Positions 27,373-36,747 of a stretch of 64,000 nt of DNA are shown piece by piece. This DNA comes from Bradyrhizobium sp. LTSP885 (GTDB lineage Bacteria; Pseudomonadota; Alphaproteobacteria; Rhizobiales; Xanthobacteraceae). Under the pieces are notes generated by a model, which was not told the DNA's origin, did not search any database, and saw only the letters and a program-made list of their open reading frames with translations. The DNA lies in the NCBI RefSeq assembly GCF_000938305.1, contig NZ_JYMT01000018.1, positions 62,001-126,000 of the forward strand, given 5' to 3'. Made by a program: the position numbers and the translations under genes. The first letter of the stretch is position 1, and each line of letters starts with the position of its first letter.

Positions 27373-28551
27373 ATGCCGAGTCGTTTCGTCTCCGTTGCCG
27401 CAGTCGTGTTCTTCATGCTGTCCTGTTTCGTCGTCTATCCTGCGATGGCGCAATCCGATGTCGTGCGCATCGGCATCGTCAGCCCCAATACCGGCGCGGC
27501 GGCCCGCTACGGCGCCTTCGCCTGGCGGGGCGCACAACTGGCCCGCGACGAGATCAATGCCGCGGGCGGCATGAACGGCAAGAAGGTCGAGCTGTTTCAG
27601 GGGGACAGTCAGTGCATCCCGACCGAGGGCGTATCCTCGGTGCAGCGCATGATTGCGCAGGACAAGGTCCGCTTTGTGATCGGCGACGTCTGCAGTTCGG
27701 TCACGATCGCGATGCAGCCCGTGGCAGAGAATGCCGGCGTCCTGCTTGTCAACGCCGCCTCGTCCAATCCTGACATCACCTACAAGGCCGGCGTCGGCGG
27801 CTACAAATGGTCGTTCCGCAACTATCCGACCGACGAAAACCGCGCCTCGGTCGTGCTCAAATATGCGACCGAGCAAAAGAAGATCAAAAAGTTCGCGGTC
27901 CTGTCGGTCGACAGCGACTATGGCCGCGGTGCGATCGCGTTGACCAAGAAATATCTTGGCGAGTTCGGCGCCGAGATCGTCAGCGAGGACTATTACAAGG
28001 ACAAGGAAGCCGATTTCCGCCCGGTTCTGGCCAACATCCGCCGCTCGGGCGCCGGCGCCATCATCATGTATGGGCTTGCCGATACGACGCCGATCATCGG
28101 CCGCCAGATGGTCGAGGCCGGACTGGCCGGCAAGGTCATCCTGATCGGCAGCGCCGAGTTCAACAATCCCGAGGCGATCAAGATCGCTCCGACAGCACTG
28201 AACGGCGCAGTCGAGGCCGCCGCCTATATGCCCGAATGGGATACGCCAAAGAATCATGAATTTGTCGCGGCCTATCGCAAGACCTACGACGGCGAGACGC
28301 CGAATGTCCACGCCTATGCCTATTGGGAGACGTTGCGGCTGGTGGCTGCTGCTGCCAAGGAAGCCAAGAGCGACAATCAGGACGACATTCGCAAGGCGCT
28401 TTCGACGATGACCTATGAGGGAGTCATGGGCAAAGTGACCTTCGACGATCACAACCAGGCCAATCTGCCGATGATCCTGTTCGAAATCATCGACGGCAAA
28501 CCTGTGATCAAGGGCACGTTCAACACCCAGATCAAATATTCGGCTCGCTGA
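27373..28551 (+). CDS. branched-chain amino acid-type ABC transporter substrate-binding protein
   Basis: A 392-residue periplasmic binding protein (type I fold, LivJ/LivK family). The signal peptide is residues 1-27 (ends PAMAQ). Domain blocks are VRIGIVSPNTGAAARYGAFAW, RDEINAAGGMNGKKVEL, DVCSSVTIAMQPVAENAGV and YGLADTTPIIGRQMVEAGL. A GGAGGGG ribosome site and the ATG at 27373 fit. Binding proteins of this family take up branched-chain amino acids, amides, or aromatic and heterocyclic acids. With HyuAB downstream the ligand may be a cyclic amide or related nitrogen compound. It is the first gene of the importer operon. Confidence 0.92.
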   Translation: MPSRFVSVAAVVFFMLSCFVVYPAMAQSDVVRIGIVSPNTGAAARYGAFAWRGAQLARDEINAAGGMNGKKVELFQGDSQCIPTEGVSSVQRMIAQDKVRFVIGDVCSSVTIAMQPVAENAGVLLVNAASSNPDITYKAGVGGYKWSFRNYPTDENRASVVLKYATEQKKIKKFAVLSVDSDYGRGAIALTKKYLGEFGAEIVSEDYYKDKEADFRPVLANIRRSGAGAIIMYGLADTTPIIGRQMVEAGLAGKVILIGSAEFNNPEAIKIAPTALNGAVEAAAYMPEWDTPKNHEFVAAYRKTYDGETPNVHAYAYWETLRLVAAAAKEAKSDNQDDIRKALSTMTYEGVMGKVTFDDHNQANLPMILFEIIDGKPVIKGTFNTQIKYSAR

Positions 28552-28586
28552 GCAGATCGCCGCCGTAACGGCAGGAGATATGGATC

Positions 28587-29459
28587 ATGACAGAGTTGCT
28601 GGTCGAGCAGATCATCAACGGGATCGTCGCGGGCTCCGTCTACGCCCTGGTCGCCGCCGGGATGACAATGATCTTCGGGGTGCTGCGCGCAATCAACTTC
28701 GCCCATGGCGAATATTACATGCTGGGCACGTTCTCGGCCTGGTACGTCATCACCAAGCTTAATGTTTCCTACCCGGTGGCGATCATCCTGGCGGTGATCA
28801 TTACCATGGGCATCGCGGCGGTCATTGGCCGGCTGGTGATGCAGGGGCTTGTCACGGCGCCGTTCCAGTCCGGCGTGCTCGCCACGCTCGGCCTGTCGCT
28901 GATCCTGCAGAACCTGATCATCATCACCTTCGGCGGTACCTACAAGATTTTTCCGGGCGGCTGGCTCGAGCCGGTATTCTTCGGCGACATCAGCCTTGCC
29001 TGGCAGCGCATCATCATCGTGCTGGTGACGATCGGAGTGTTCATTGCCCTCGAGTTTCTGGTCCGGCGCACCCGCATGGGCAAGGCGATGCGCGCGGTCT
29101 CGCAGAACACGGCGTGTTGTCTGGTCAACGGCATCGATATCGAGCGGGTGGTGCTCGGCACCTTCGTGCTCGGCGGCGGGCTGGCGGCGCTGTCCGGTGT
29201 GCTGACGGGGCCGATCAATGTCACGGTCTATGGCGGCATGGGCGAGGCCATCACGCTCAAGACCTTCGCAGTCATCGTCATGGGCGGCATGGGCAATGTG
29301 CGGGGCACGCTGATCGCGGGCTGGATTCTCGGTATCGCCGAAAGCTTCGTGGCCGGCTTTATCGGGCTGCAATATCGCGACGCGGTCGGATTCGTCATCC
29401 TGATCGGAATGCTGATGGTCCGTCCGACCGGATTCTTCAGCGTCCAGTCCAGGTTCTAG
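28587..29459 (+). CDS. branched-chain amino acid-type ABC transporter permease (LivH)
   Basis: A 290-residue inner membrane permease with about eight hydrophobic spans. IINGIVAGSVYALVAAGMTMIFGVLRAINFAHGEYYMLGTF near the N-terminus and the EAITLKTFAVIVMGGMGNVRGTLI block near residue 210 are typical LivH sequences, containing the loop that docks to the ATPases. It follows the binding protein by 35 bases and precedes livM by 10 bases, so it lies within one operon. ATG 28587 has AGGAGATATGGATC upstream. Confidence 0.94.
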   Translation: MTELLVEQIINGIVAGSVYALVAAGMTMIFGVLRAINFAHGEYYMLGTFSAWYVITKLNVSYPVAIILAVIITMGIAAVIGRLVMQGLVTAPFQSGVLATLGLSLILQNLIIITFGGTYKIFPGGWLEPVFFGDISLAWQRIIIVLVTIGVFIALEFLVRRTRMGKAMRAVSQNTACCLVNGIDIERVVLGTFVLGGGLAALSGVLTGPINVTVYGGMGEAITLKTFAVIVMGGMGNVRGTLIAGWILGIAESFVAGFIGLQYRDAVGFVILIGMLMVRPTGFFSVQSRF

Positions 29460-29469
29460 GGGGCAGACG

Positions 29470-30474
29470 ATGACGGCCAACTCGACATCCCTGCAGGCCA
29501 CCGACGCACGCATCGCCTCCCGGACAACCTCGCGGCTGCTGGGTCTGGTGATCCTCGTCGCGCTTCTCGGCGCGCCCTTCGTGCTCGACAACTACTACCT
29601 GCATGCCGTGATCATCTCGATGATCTTCCTGCTGCCCGCGCACGGGTTGAACCTGATCGTCGGGTATATGGGGATGCTCTCGCTGGCTCAGGGAGCGTTC
29701 TTCGGCATCGGTTCCTATGTCTCGGCCCTGGCGGCGATGCATTTCGGCACGCCGTTCTACGTCAATTTCATTCTGGCCGGCGTTGTGACCGGGCTGATCG
29801 CGCTGCCGCTCGGGATTCCAGCGCTGAGGCTCCGGACCTATTCCTTCGTGATGTGCACGCTCGGCCTTGTCGTCATCGGCGAGGCCGTAGCGAAGAACTG
29901 GGTCGGCTTGACGCGCGGCGACATGGGTCTGTCCGGCGTTCCGCAACCGGTGCTCGGTTTCGGCGCCCATCCTTTCACCGTCACCACCATCACTGGGTAT
30001 TACTATCTCTATCTGGCGATCGCGGTGCTGATGACCGGGTTGTTCTATGCCCTGGTCACCTCGCCGGCCGGCCGCAGCATGATCGCGATCCGCGACAACG
30101 AGATCCAGGCCGAGGCGCTCGGCATCCCGACCTGGAACTACAAGCTCGTCGTCTTCACGATCAGCGCGGCCTTTGCCGGTTTCGGTGGCAGCCTCTACGC
30201 CCACTATCTCACGACGGTCAGCCCGCTGACCTTCCAGATGTTCTACTCGACCACGATCCTGATTATCGTGCTTGGCGGCGGCGCGGGGTCGATCCGGGGC
30301 GTTGTGGTCGGAAGCGTCGTCTTTGTCGCCGTCTCCGAGGCGCTGCGCATCTCGCCCGAATACCGCATGGTGATGTACGGCCTGGTGCTGCTGTTGCTGG
30401 TGTTCTGGCTCCCCAACGGCCTGACGCCGCTGATCGACCGCGGGCTCGCGATGTTGTCGGGACCGCGCAAATGA
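29470..30474 (+). CDS. branched-chain amino acid-type ABC transporter permease (LivM)
   Basis: A 334-residue inner membrane permease. HGLNLIVGYMGMLSLAQGAFFGIGSY near residue 55 and the docking segment IRDNEIQAEALGIPTWNYKL near 198, followed by GGAGSIRGVVVGS, identify LivM. About nine or ten helices are visible. Its stop overlaps the ATG of the next ATPase by 4 bases, so the two are translationally coupled. It forms the membrane pore with LivH. Confidence 0.94.
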   Translation: MTANSTSLQATDARIASRTTSRLLGLVILVALLGAPFVLDNYYLHAVIISMIFLLPAHGLNLIVGYMGMLSLAQGAFFGIGSYVSALAAMHFGTPFYVNFILAGVVTGLIALPLGIPALRLRTYSFVMCTLGLVVIGEAVAKNWVGLTRGDMGLSGVPQPVLGFGAHPFTVTTITGYYYLYLAIAVLMTGLFYALVTSPAGRSMIAIRDNEIQAEALGIPTWNYKLVVFTISAAFAGFGGSLYAHYLTTVSPLTFQMFYSTTILIIVLGGGAGSIRGVVVGSVVFVAVSEALRISPEYRMVMYGLVLLLLVFWLPNGLTPLIDRGLAMLSGPRK

Positions 30475-31259
30475 ATTCGCTGTCTCTCGTCCGTGGCAAG
30501 CCGCTTCTGACCGTTCGTGGCCTTCGCAAGAGCTATGGCGCAGTGCAGGCGGTGCGTGGCATTGACCTCGATGTCCGGGAGCGTGAACTCTGCTGCCTCA
30601 TGGGCCCCAACGGCTCCGGCAAGTCGACCTTCTTCGATTGCGTGACCGGCCTGCAGCGGGCCGATGCAGGCACGGTCCATCTCGACGGTGTCGACATCAC
30701 GGGTTGGCCGATGCACCGCATTGCCCATGAAGGCAAGATGCTGCGCAGCTTCCAGAAGACGGTCGTCTTCACCACCATGACGCCGGAAGAGAACCTGATT
30801 GCGGCCGGGCAGATGTTCGATTTCCCGAACCTGCTCTCGACCTTCTCGCCCGGGCCGGGTTCGCGGCGTCGAGTCGCACGGCTTCGGGAGCGCGCCAACC
30901 ATCTGATCGAGATGGTCGGCCTGTCGCATGTACGTGACCAGAATGCTGGAAAACTTTCCTTTGGACAGCAGAAGCTGCTGCAATTCGCCTCCAGCCTGAT
31001 GCCAGAGCCTCGGCTGATCCTGCTGGACGAACCGCTCGCAGGCGTCAATCCGGTGCTGATCGAGCGCATCCTCGACAGCATCCGCAACGTCAATCGGGAA
31101 CTCGGCATCACTTTCATCGTCGTCGAGCACAACATCGACGCGATGATGAGTCTTTGCCAGCGCGTGGTCGTGCTGGATCAGGGCGCGCTGCTCGACCAGG
31201 GCGATCCGGAGACGATCATGCGCAGCCAGAAGGTTGTGGAGGCTTATCTTGGCGGTTGA
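30471..31259 (+). CDS. branched-chain amino acid-type ABC transporter ATP-binding protein (LivG)
   Basis: A 262-residue ATPase. Walker A GPNGSGKST near residue 44, signature LSFGQQK near 160, and Walker B LILLDEPLAGV with the D-loop and EHN His switch (VVEHNIDAMM) are complete. The ATG overlaps the livM stop and its own end overlaps the next gene, as in standard liv operons. It powers import through LivH/LivM from the inner face of the membrane. Confidence 0.95.
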   Translation: MNSLSLVRGKPLLTVRGLRKSYGAVQAVRGIDLDVRERELCCLMGPNGSGKSTFFDCVTGLQRADAGTVHLDGVDITGWPMHRIAHEGKMLRSFQKTVVFTTMTPEENLIAAGQMFDFPNLLSTFSPGPGSRRRVARLRERANHLIEMVGLSHVRDQNAGKLSFGQQKLLQFASSLMPEPRLILLDEPLAGVNPVLIERILDSIRNVNRELGITFIVVEHNIDAMMSLCQRVVVLDQGALLDQGDPETIMRSQKVVEAYLGG

Positions 31260-32004
31260 TCCCAATCTTTCGATCGAGGGGCTGCGCGCCGGCTACGGTG
31301 CGATCGACATCCTCAACGGCGTCGATCTCACCGTGCATCCCGGCGACTTCATCGCGCTGATGGGACCGAACGGCGCCGGCAAGTCGACCTTGCTCATGAC
31401 CATCTTCGGCATGACCACCTTCAAGCAAGGCATGATTCGCTGGCGGGGGAAGAACATCGGCGGGGCCAAACCGCAATCGATCCTTTCCCAGGGCATCGGT
31501 ATCGTGCCGCAGGGCCGCTGCAATTTTCCGCTGATGAGCGTCGACGAAAATCTGGAGATGGCGGGCTACATCGTTCGTGACCGCGAGGTGAGGGCAGAGC
31601 TGGATTATGTCTTCGAACTGTTTCCGATCCTGAAAGCGCGGCGCTACCAGCTCGCCGGCAACCTTTCGGGCGGCGAGCAGCAATTGCTCGAAACCGCTAT
31701 GGCGGTGTTGCGCAAGCCAGAGATCGTGCTGATCGACGAGCCCTCCGTCGGGCTATCGCCGCAGGCGATCACCATCGTGTTTAACGAGCTGAAGCGCCTG
31801 CATGCCGATGGCCGCGCCATACTCCTGGTCGAGCAGAACACGCGCAAGGCGATGGAGGTCGCCGAACGCGCCGTCGTGCTGCGCCTCGGCAAGGTCATCT
31901 GGGACGGGCGCACCAGCGACATCACTCACGCCGAACTTGGGCAGCTTTTCATGACAGGTCAGATCGGAAACCAGGTTGAGGCACCTACGGGGCCCATCGC
32001 TTAG
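31249..32004 (+). CDS. branched-chain amino acid-type ABC transporter ATP-binding protein (LivF)
   Basis: A 251-residue ATPase. Walker A GPNGAGKST near residue 39, signature LSGGEQQ near 142, and Walker B IVLIDEPSVGL with EQN (LLVEQNTRKAM) are present. TTG at 31249 is chosen because GGAGG lies 7 bases upstream and the encoded N-terminus fits LivF; a TTG five codons earlier is possible. It overlaps livG by 11 bases. It completes a five-gene importer and precedes hyuA after 121 bases that hold a hairpin. Confidence 0.92.
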   Translation: MAVDPNLSIEGLRAGYGAIDILNGVDLTVHPGDFIALMGPNGAGKSTLLMTIFGMTTFKQGMIRWRGKNIGGAKPQSILSQGIGIVPQGRCNFPLMSVDENLEMAGYIVRDREVRAELDYVFELFPILKARRYQLAGNLSGGEQQLLETAMAVLRKPEIVLIDEPSVGLSPQAITIVFNELKRLHADGRAILLVEQNTRKAMEVAERAVVLRLGKVIWDGRTSDITHAELGQLFMTGQIGNQVEAPTGPIA

Positions 32005-32015
32005 AAAGTAACGCG

Positions 32016-32034
32016 CGGCCCCATCGAGGGGCCG
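32016..32034. terminator. hairpin between livF and hyuA
   Basis: CGGCCCC-ATCGA-GGGGCCG is a perfect 7-bp stem with a 5-base loop, 12 bases after the livF stop. There is no T-run. It may partly separate importer and enzyme transcription or protect the mRNA. Confidence 0.45.
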
Positions 32035-32125
32035 GCACATCCAGGACGCAAGTCGACACCGCGCGCCACCGCAGGCCGGAGGCGCGACGGAGCATTATTG
32101 GCGTGACGAAGCAAGAACGGACACT

Positions 32126-34207
32126 ATGATGGCTAGGTTAGCATTCGACACCGGCGGTACTTTCACCGATTTCGCGCTCATTGACGATCTCGGCATACTG
32201 CATTTGCACAAGGTGCTGAGCACGCCGGCAAACCCGGCGGCTGCCGTCGTCCAGGGCGTCGGCGAACTCCTGGTGCGACCAGGCGTAAAGTCCTCCAAGG
32301 ACAATCTGCAGATCCTGGGCGCGACCACGGTGGTCACCAATGCCGTGCTGGAACGCAAAGGTGTGGAGACGGCTTTCCTCACAACGGATGGTTTCCAGGA
32401 TCTGCTCCGGATTCGCACCGAGGGACGCTACGACCTCTATGATCTGAAGATCGCATATCCCGCGCCGCTGGTGCCACGCGATTGCTGCTTTGGCATCGTC
32501 GAGCGCATGGCGGCGGATGGGCGCGCCATCACGCCGCTCGACGAGAGCAGCGTCGGCCTCATCGCCGCGGAATTGAGGGCGCGGGGACTTACCTCGGTCG
32601 CCGTCTGTCTGCTGCATTCCTACAAATTCCCGGAACATGAGCAGAAGGTCGGGGCGCTGTTGGCCGCGGCCGGACCGGAGCTTTCGGTTTCGCTATCCTC
32701 CGATGTCTGCCCGGAGATCCGCGAATATGATCGCGCCTCAACGACGGTGGTCAACGCATACACGCGGCCCCTGATGACGCAGCACGTCGAGCGACTCGAG
32801 GCCGATCTGCGCAAGGACGGGATCGTCTCCCGGATGCTCTGGATGACGTCCAGCGGCGGCGTTGTGCCGAGCGCCACCGCGTCGCGCACACCGGTGCGGC
32901 TGATCGAATCGGGGCCTGCGGCCGGGGCGGTTGCGGCGGCGGAATATGCCCGCCAGGTCAATGAGGCGAGCGTCATGTCCTTCGACATGGGAGGCACCAC
33001 GGCCAAGCTCTGCCTGGTGCCGAATGGCGAGCCGATGATCGGTGGCGAACTCGAGATCGCCCGTCACGAACGCTTCCACCGCGGCAGCGGCTTTCCGCTT
33101 AAGATCCAGTCCATCCAGATGATCGAGATCGGGGCAGGTGGCGGCTCCATCGCCTCGCGCAATCGTCTCGGCCTGCTTCAGGTCGGGCCGCATAGCGCCG
33201 GCGCCGTTCCAGGCCCGGCCTGCTACGGGCGCGGCGGCGCCAGGCCGACCGTCACCGATGCCGATGTGCTGCTCGGCTATATCGGCGCCGACTCGTTTCT
33301 CGGTGGCGAATTCCAGCTCGACGCCGGCAAGGCACGCACCGCGATTGCCGAACTGGCGGAGTCCCTCGGTGTCACGCCCGAACGCTGCGCCTGGGGCATC
33401 CACGATCTCGTCAATGGCACGATGGCGGAAGCAGCGACCATGCACGCGGCCGACTATGGCGTCGATCCCAGCACGCTGCCGGTCATCGCCTTCGGCGGCG
33501 CCGGCCCGGTCCATGCCTATGGCGTGGCCTGCAAGCTCAATGCGAAGAAGGTCGTCTGCCCCGCCGGCGCGGGCGTGACCTCTGCCGTAGGTCTGCTGAT
33601 TGCGCCGGTCGCGGTGGACGTCTCCGCGAGCCTGCCGATGCGGCTCGACCGCTGGGACGCCGACGCGGTGCGCGATGTCTTCGCAAGGCTCGAAAAGGAC
33701 GGTCGCGAGGTCGTGCTGCAGGCGGAGGTGAATGCCGATGGCATCTCCTACGCTCGCACGGCAGATCTGCGCTATGTCGGACAGGGTCACGAAATCAGCG
33801 TGGCGCTGCCGCCGCTCGACTTCGGCGCAGATGCTTTCGTCGATGAGCTGTTCGCCCGGTTTGAGACGAACTATGCCGCACTGTTCGGCCGCACCGTCGC
33901 GAACTCGCCGGTCGAGGCCATCACCTGGCGGTTGCGCGCCAGCGGACCCAAGGGCGCGCCCGCGAAAACCGCGACCAAGACTGTCCGGGGCTCGGCGCGG
34001 GACGCACTGAAGACGCACCGGCCGGTGTATTTCGACGAGACGCAGAGCTTCGTCACCACTCCGGTCTACGATTACTACGCCCTGCCGCAGGACGTCGAAA
34101 TCAAGGGCCCGGCGATCGTCGAGCAGGTGGAATCGACCATCGTCGTCGGCCCACGCGGCACGGCCCATGTCGATGCCCGTGGCAATCTCATCATGCACAT
34201 CCAGTGA
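32126..34207 (+). CDS. hyuA: hydantoinase/oxoprolinase family protein, subunit A
   Basis: A 693-residue ATP-binding subunit of the hydantoinase A/oxoprolinase family. DTGGTFTDF at residues 7-15 and DMGGTTAKLCLV near 286 are the two phosphate loops of the actin-like (ASKHA) ATPase fold. The HyuA middle part (IGAGGGSIASRN, VGPHSAGAVPGPACYGRGG) and the C-terminal domain are intact. Such proteins use ATP to open cyclic amides (5-oxoproline, hydantoins) or to activate acetone/acetophenone for carboxylation. It pairs with hyuB 14 bases or less away, overlapping its longest frame. Whether it opens a lactam or carboxylates a ketone cannot be decided here. Confidence 0.92.
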   Translation: MMARLAFDTGGTFTDFALIDDLGILHLHKVLSTPANPAAAVVQGVGELLVRPGVKSSKDNLQILGATTVVTNAVLERKGVETAFLTTDGFQDLLRIRTEGRYDLYDLKIAYPAPLVPRDCCFGIVERMAADGRAITPLDESSVGLIAAELRARGLTSVAVCLLHSYKFPEHEQKVGALLAAAGPELSVSLSSDVCPEIREYDRASTTVVNAYTRPLMTQHVERLEADLRKDGIVSRMLWMTSSGGVVPSATASRTPVRLIESGPAAGAVAAAEYARQVNEASVMSFDMGGTTAKLCLVPNGEPMIGGELEIARHERFHRGSGFPLKIQSIQMIEIGAGGGSIASRNRLGLLQVGPHSAGAVPGPACYGRGGARPTVTDADVLLGYIGADSFLGGEFQLDAGKARTAIAELAESLGVTPERCAWGIHDLVNGTMAEAATMHAADYGVDPSTLPVIAFGGAGPVHAYGVACKLNAKKVVCPAGAGVTSAVGLLIAPVAVDVSASLPMRLDRWDADAVRDVFARLEKDGREVVLQAEVNADGISYARTADLRYVGQGHEISVALPPLDFGADAFVDELFARFETNYAALFGRTVANSPVEAITWRLRASGPKGAPAKTATKTVRGSARDALKTHRPVYFDETQSFVTTPVYDYYALPQDVEIKGPAIVEQVESTIVVGPRGTAHVDARGNLIMHIQ

Positions 34208-34218
34208 GGAGCGCGACC

Positions 34219-35877
34219 ATGGCTCGCCAACAGATCGATTTCAACGATCCCATCACCCTGCAGGTTCTCTGGAACCGGCTGATCTTCATCGCCGATCAAG
34301 CCGACCGCGCACTGGGACGCACCGCCTTCTCGCCCGTCGTACGCGAGAACCACGATTATGTCACCGTGCTGATGGACGCCAAAGGTCGGGCGTTGGCGCA
34401 ATGCACTTGGGCGATCCCGGTCTTCATCACCTCGCTGCCAATGGCCGCCCAGCATTATTTCCTGCCAGCTTTTCCGCCCGAGACGCTGGAGCCGGGCGAC
34501 GTACTCCTGACCAATGACCCTCTGATCGGCACCGGCCATTTGCCCGACATGGTGATGATCACGCCGATCTTCCACAAGGGAAAGCTGATCGGCTATTCTG
34601 GCAGCATCGCCCATATGCCCGATATCGGCGGCCGGCCCTATTCGCCTGAGTCCACCGACATCTTCGAGGAGGGTGTGCGCCTCCCGATCCTGAAGCTCTA
34701 CAAGGCCGGCAAACCGACGCAGGAGGTGTTCGACATCATCGGCGCCAGTGTCCGCCTGCCGCGCGAGGTGCTGGGCGACATCGAAAGCATGGTCTCAGCC
34801 AACGACGTGATGGCCCGCGAACTGGTGCGTTTCCTCGAAGAATACGGGCTCGACGATGTCGAGGATCTGGGCACCGCCATCCACAGCAGGTCGGAAGCCC
34901 ATATGCGCCAGGCGATCTCGCGCTGGCCGGCCGGTGAATACAGTTCCGAGGTCACGCTCGACGGCTACAACAGCGAGGTCACGCTGAAGTGCAACGTCAA
35001 GGTCGAGTCCGGCGCGATCCATGTCGATTATGCCGGCACATCCGCGCAGGTGCTCCACGCCATCAACGTGCGAAAGCACTACCGCTACGCCCACACGGTC
35101 TATGCGCTGAAATGCCTGCTCGATCCCGAAACGCCGAACAATGAAGGCTGCATGCTGCCGATCACCGACGAGGCGCCAATGGGCTCGATCCTCAATCCGC
35201 GCAACACAGCCGCCGGCAATCTGCGCAATCTCATCGGCCACGTTATTCCGAGCCTGATTTTCCGAGCGCTGCAAGGCGTCGTGCCGGACAAGGTCCAGGG
35301 CGACAGTGGCGGCGCGCCGATCTGGGGTGTTAACTGCCAAGGCCAGAATGAACTCGGCGAGCAATATGGCGCGGCGCAAAATCTGCACGGTGGGCAGGGC
35401 GGACGTTCCACGGCTGACGGCATCGATACACTCAGCTTCCCCTCCAATTGCCGCATTACTCCGGCCGAAATGTACGAACTCGCCGTTCCTGCCTTAATCG
35501 AATGCAAGGAACTGATCCCCGATTCCGGCGGGCCCGGGCAGTTCCGGGGGGGGCTCGGTCAACGCCTGGTCTTCCGCAACATCTCGTCAGGGCAGATGAA
35601 CATCTATCTCGCTAGCGAGCATGTGAAGAATCCCTGCTTCGGCGTCGTCGGCGGCAAGGATGGCCGGGCCGGCCATGTCCTCAAGAATGGCGAGCCTGTT
35701 TTCGCCAAGGGTCACATCCCACTCGAGCCCGGCGCGAGGCTGACAGTGGAGTTGCCCGGCGGCGGTGGCTGGGGCGATCCGGCCAACCGCTCGCGCGAAT
35801 TGATCACCGAGGATATCCGCCTAGGCCTGGTGACCAGCGAATGCGCGAAAGCCGATTACGGCTATGCCGCCAAATGA
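34219..35877 (+). CDS. hyuB: hydantoinase B/oxoprolinase family protein
   Basis: A 552-residue partner subunit. DPITLQVLWNRLIFIADQAD at the start, LTNDPLIGTGHLPDM near residue 98, HMPDIGGRPYSPES, and the C-terminal PDSGGPGQFRGGLGQRLVF with a Gly-rich GGGGWGDPANR end are typical HyuB blocks. ATG 34219 has GAGGAG upstream. It follows hyuA by 11 bases and probably makes a heteromer with it. The substrate is unknown; the neighbouring dehydrogenase, aldolase and aminotransferase suggest an amino or hydroxy acid comes out of the ring opening (inference). Confidence 0.92.
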   Translation: MARQQIDFNDPITLQVLWNRLIFIADQADRALGRTAFSPVVRENHDYVTVLMDAKGRALAQCTWAIPVFITSLPMAAQHYFLPAFPPETLEPGDVLLTNDPLIGTGHLPDMVMITPIFHKGKLIGYSGSIAHMPDIGGRPYSPESTDIFEEGVRLPILKLYKAGKPTQEVFDIIGASVRLPREVLGDIESMVSANDVMARELVRFLEEYGLDDVEDLGTAIHSRSEAHMRQAISRWPAGEYSSEVTLDGYNSEVTLKCNVKVESGAIHVDYAGTSAQVLHAINVRKHYRYAHTVYALKCLLDPETPNNEGCMLPITDEAPMGSILNPRNTAAGNLRNLIGHVIPSLIFRALQGVVPDKVQGDSGGAPIWGVNCQGQNELGEQYGAAQNLHGGQGGRSTADGIDTLSFPSNCRITPAEMYELAVPALIECKELIPDSGGPGQFRGGLGQRLVFRNISSGQMNIYLASEHVKNPCFGVVGGKDGRAGHVLKNGEPVFAKGHIPLEPGARLTVELPGGGGWGDPANRSRELITEDIRLGLVTSECAKADYGYAAK

Positions 35878-35906
35878 CCGCTGCCAAGCTTTACGAGGAG
35901 ACGACC

Positions 35907-36707
35907 ATGTCAAGACTGAACGGGCGCGTCGCGATCGTGACCGGCGCTGGAACCGGCATCGGACGCGAGATCGCGCGCCAGCTGGCGGAGGAGGGCGCCT
36001 CTGTGGTCCTTGTCGGCCGCAGGCTCGCACTTCTGCAGGACGCGGCTGATGCGATCACTGCCGCTGGCGGTCGGGCTTTTGCCCGCGCTGCCGACATCAC
36101 GCAGGCTGAAGCTGTCGAAACCCTGATTGGCTGGGTGAGCGCGGAACTCGGTACCGTCGACATCCTCATCAACAATGCCGGCAGCGCGGTTGGGCCACGC
36201 AACCTCGCCTTCATCACGCCGCAGGACTGGCAAGCAACGGTCGATGCCAACCTGACCGCGGTGTACCTGCTGTCGCGCGCGGTGTTGCAGCCAATGATCG
36301 ACAAGGGCGGCGGCACCATCATCACCGTCTCGTCGGGCGCGGCGCTGCGGCCGAATATGCTGGGCGGTGCGGCTTATGGCGCGGCCAAGGCCGGTGTGCG
36401 CAACCTGATGGGCTATCTACACGCCACCTTCCGCAATCAGATGATCCGCGCCACGACGATCACCCCGGGTGAGGTCAACACGCCGATTCTCGACGACCGT
36501 CCGCGTCCGCCCACGGCGGAAGAACGCGCCGCCCTGATGCAGCCGGAGGACGTGGCGCAGGCCGTGCTCCTCGCTTGCACCCTGCCGGCGCGCACTGTGA
36601 TCGAGGAACTGGTGATCGTCCCGACCAAGATGCGCGACCAGTCAGCCGATATCGAACTGGCTCGCTGGTTCGGTGCGCCCGAGGGCGCTGGACCGGCCAA
36701 GTCCTGA
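35907..36707 (+). CDS. short-chain dehydrogenase/reductase
   Basis: A 266-residue SDR. The cofactor loop TGAGTGIGREIA near residue 13, NNAGSAVG near 89, Ser in SSGAAL near 142 and the catalytic Tyr-Lys in AAYGAAKAG near 154-162 are complete. An Arg pair after the first strand (VGRRLA) suggests NADP(H). ATG 35907 has ACGAGGAG upstream. It oxidises or reduces a hydroxyl group of an unknown cluster intermediate. It is the third enzyme of the hyuAB operon; the preceding gene ends 29 bases before. Confidence 0.92.
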   Translation: MSRLNGRVAIVTGAGTGIGREIARQLAEEGASVVLVGRRLALLQDAADAITAAGGRAFARAADITQAEAVETLIGWVSAELGTVDILINNAGSAVGPRNLAFITPQDWQATVDANLTAVYLLSRAVLQPMIDKGGGTIITVSSGAALRPNMLGGAAYGAAKAGVRNLMGYLHATFRNQMIRATTITPGEVNTPILDDRPRPPTAEERAALMQPEDVAQAVLLACTLPARTVIEELVIVPTKMRDQSADIELARWFGAPEGAGPAKS

Positions 36708-36747
36708 TGACCTGAAGAAGACGACCCTGAAACGATCGGAGAAAAAA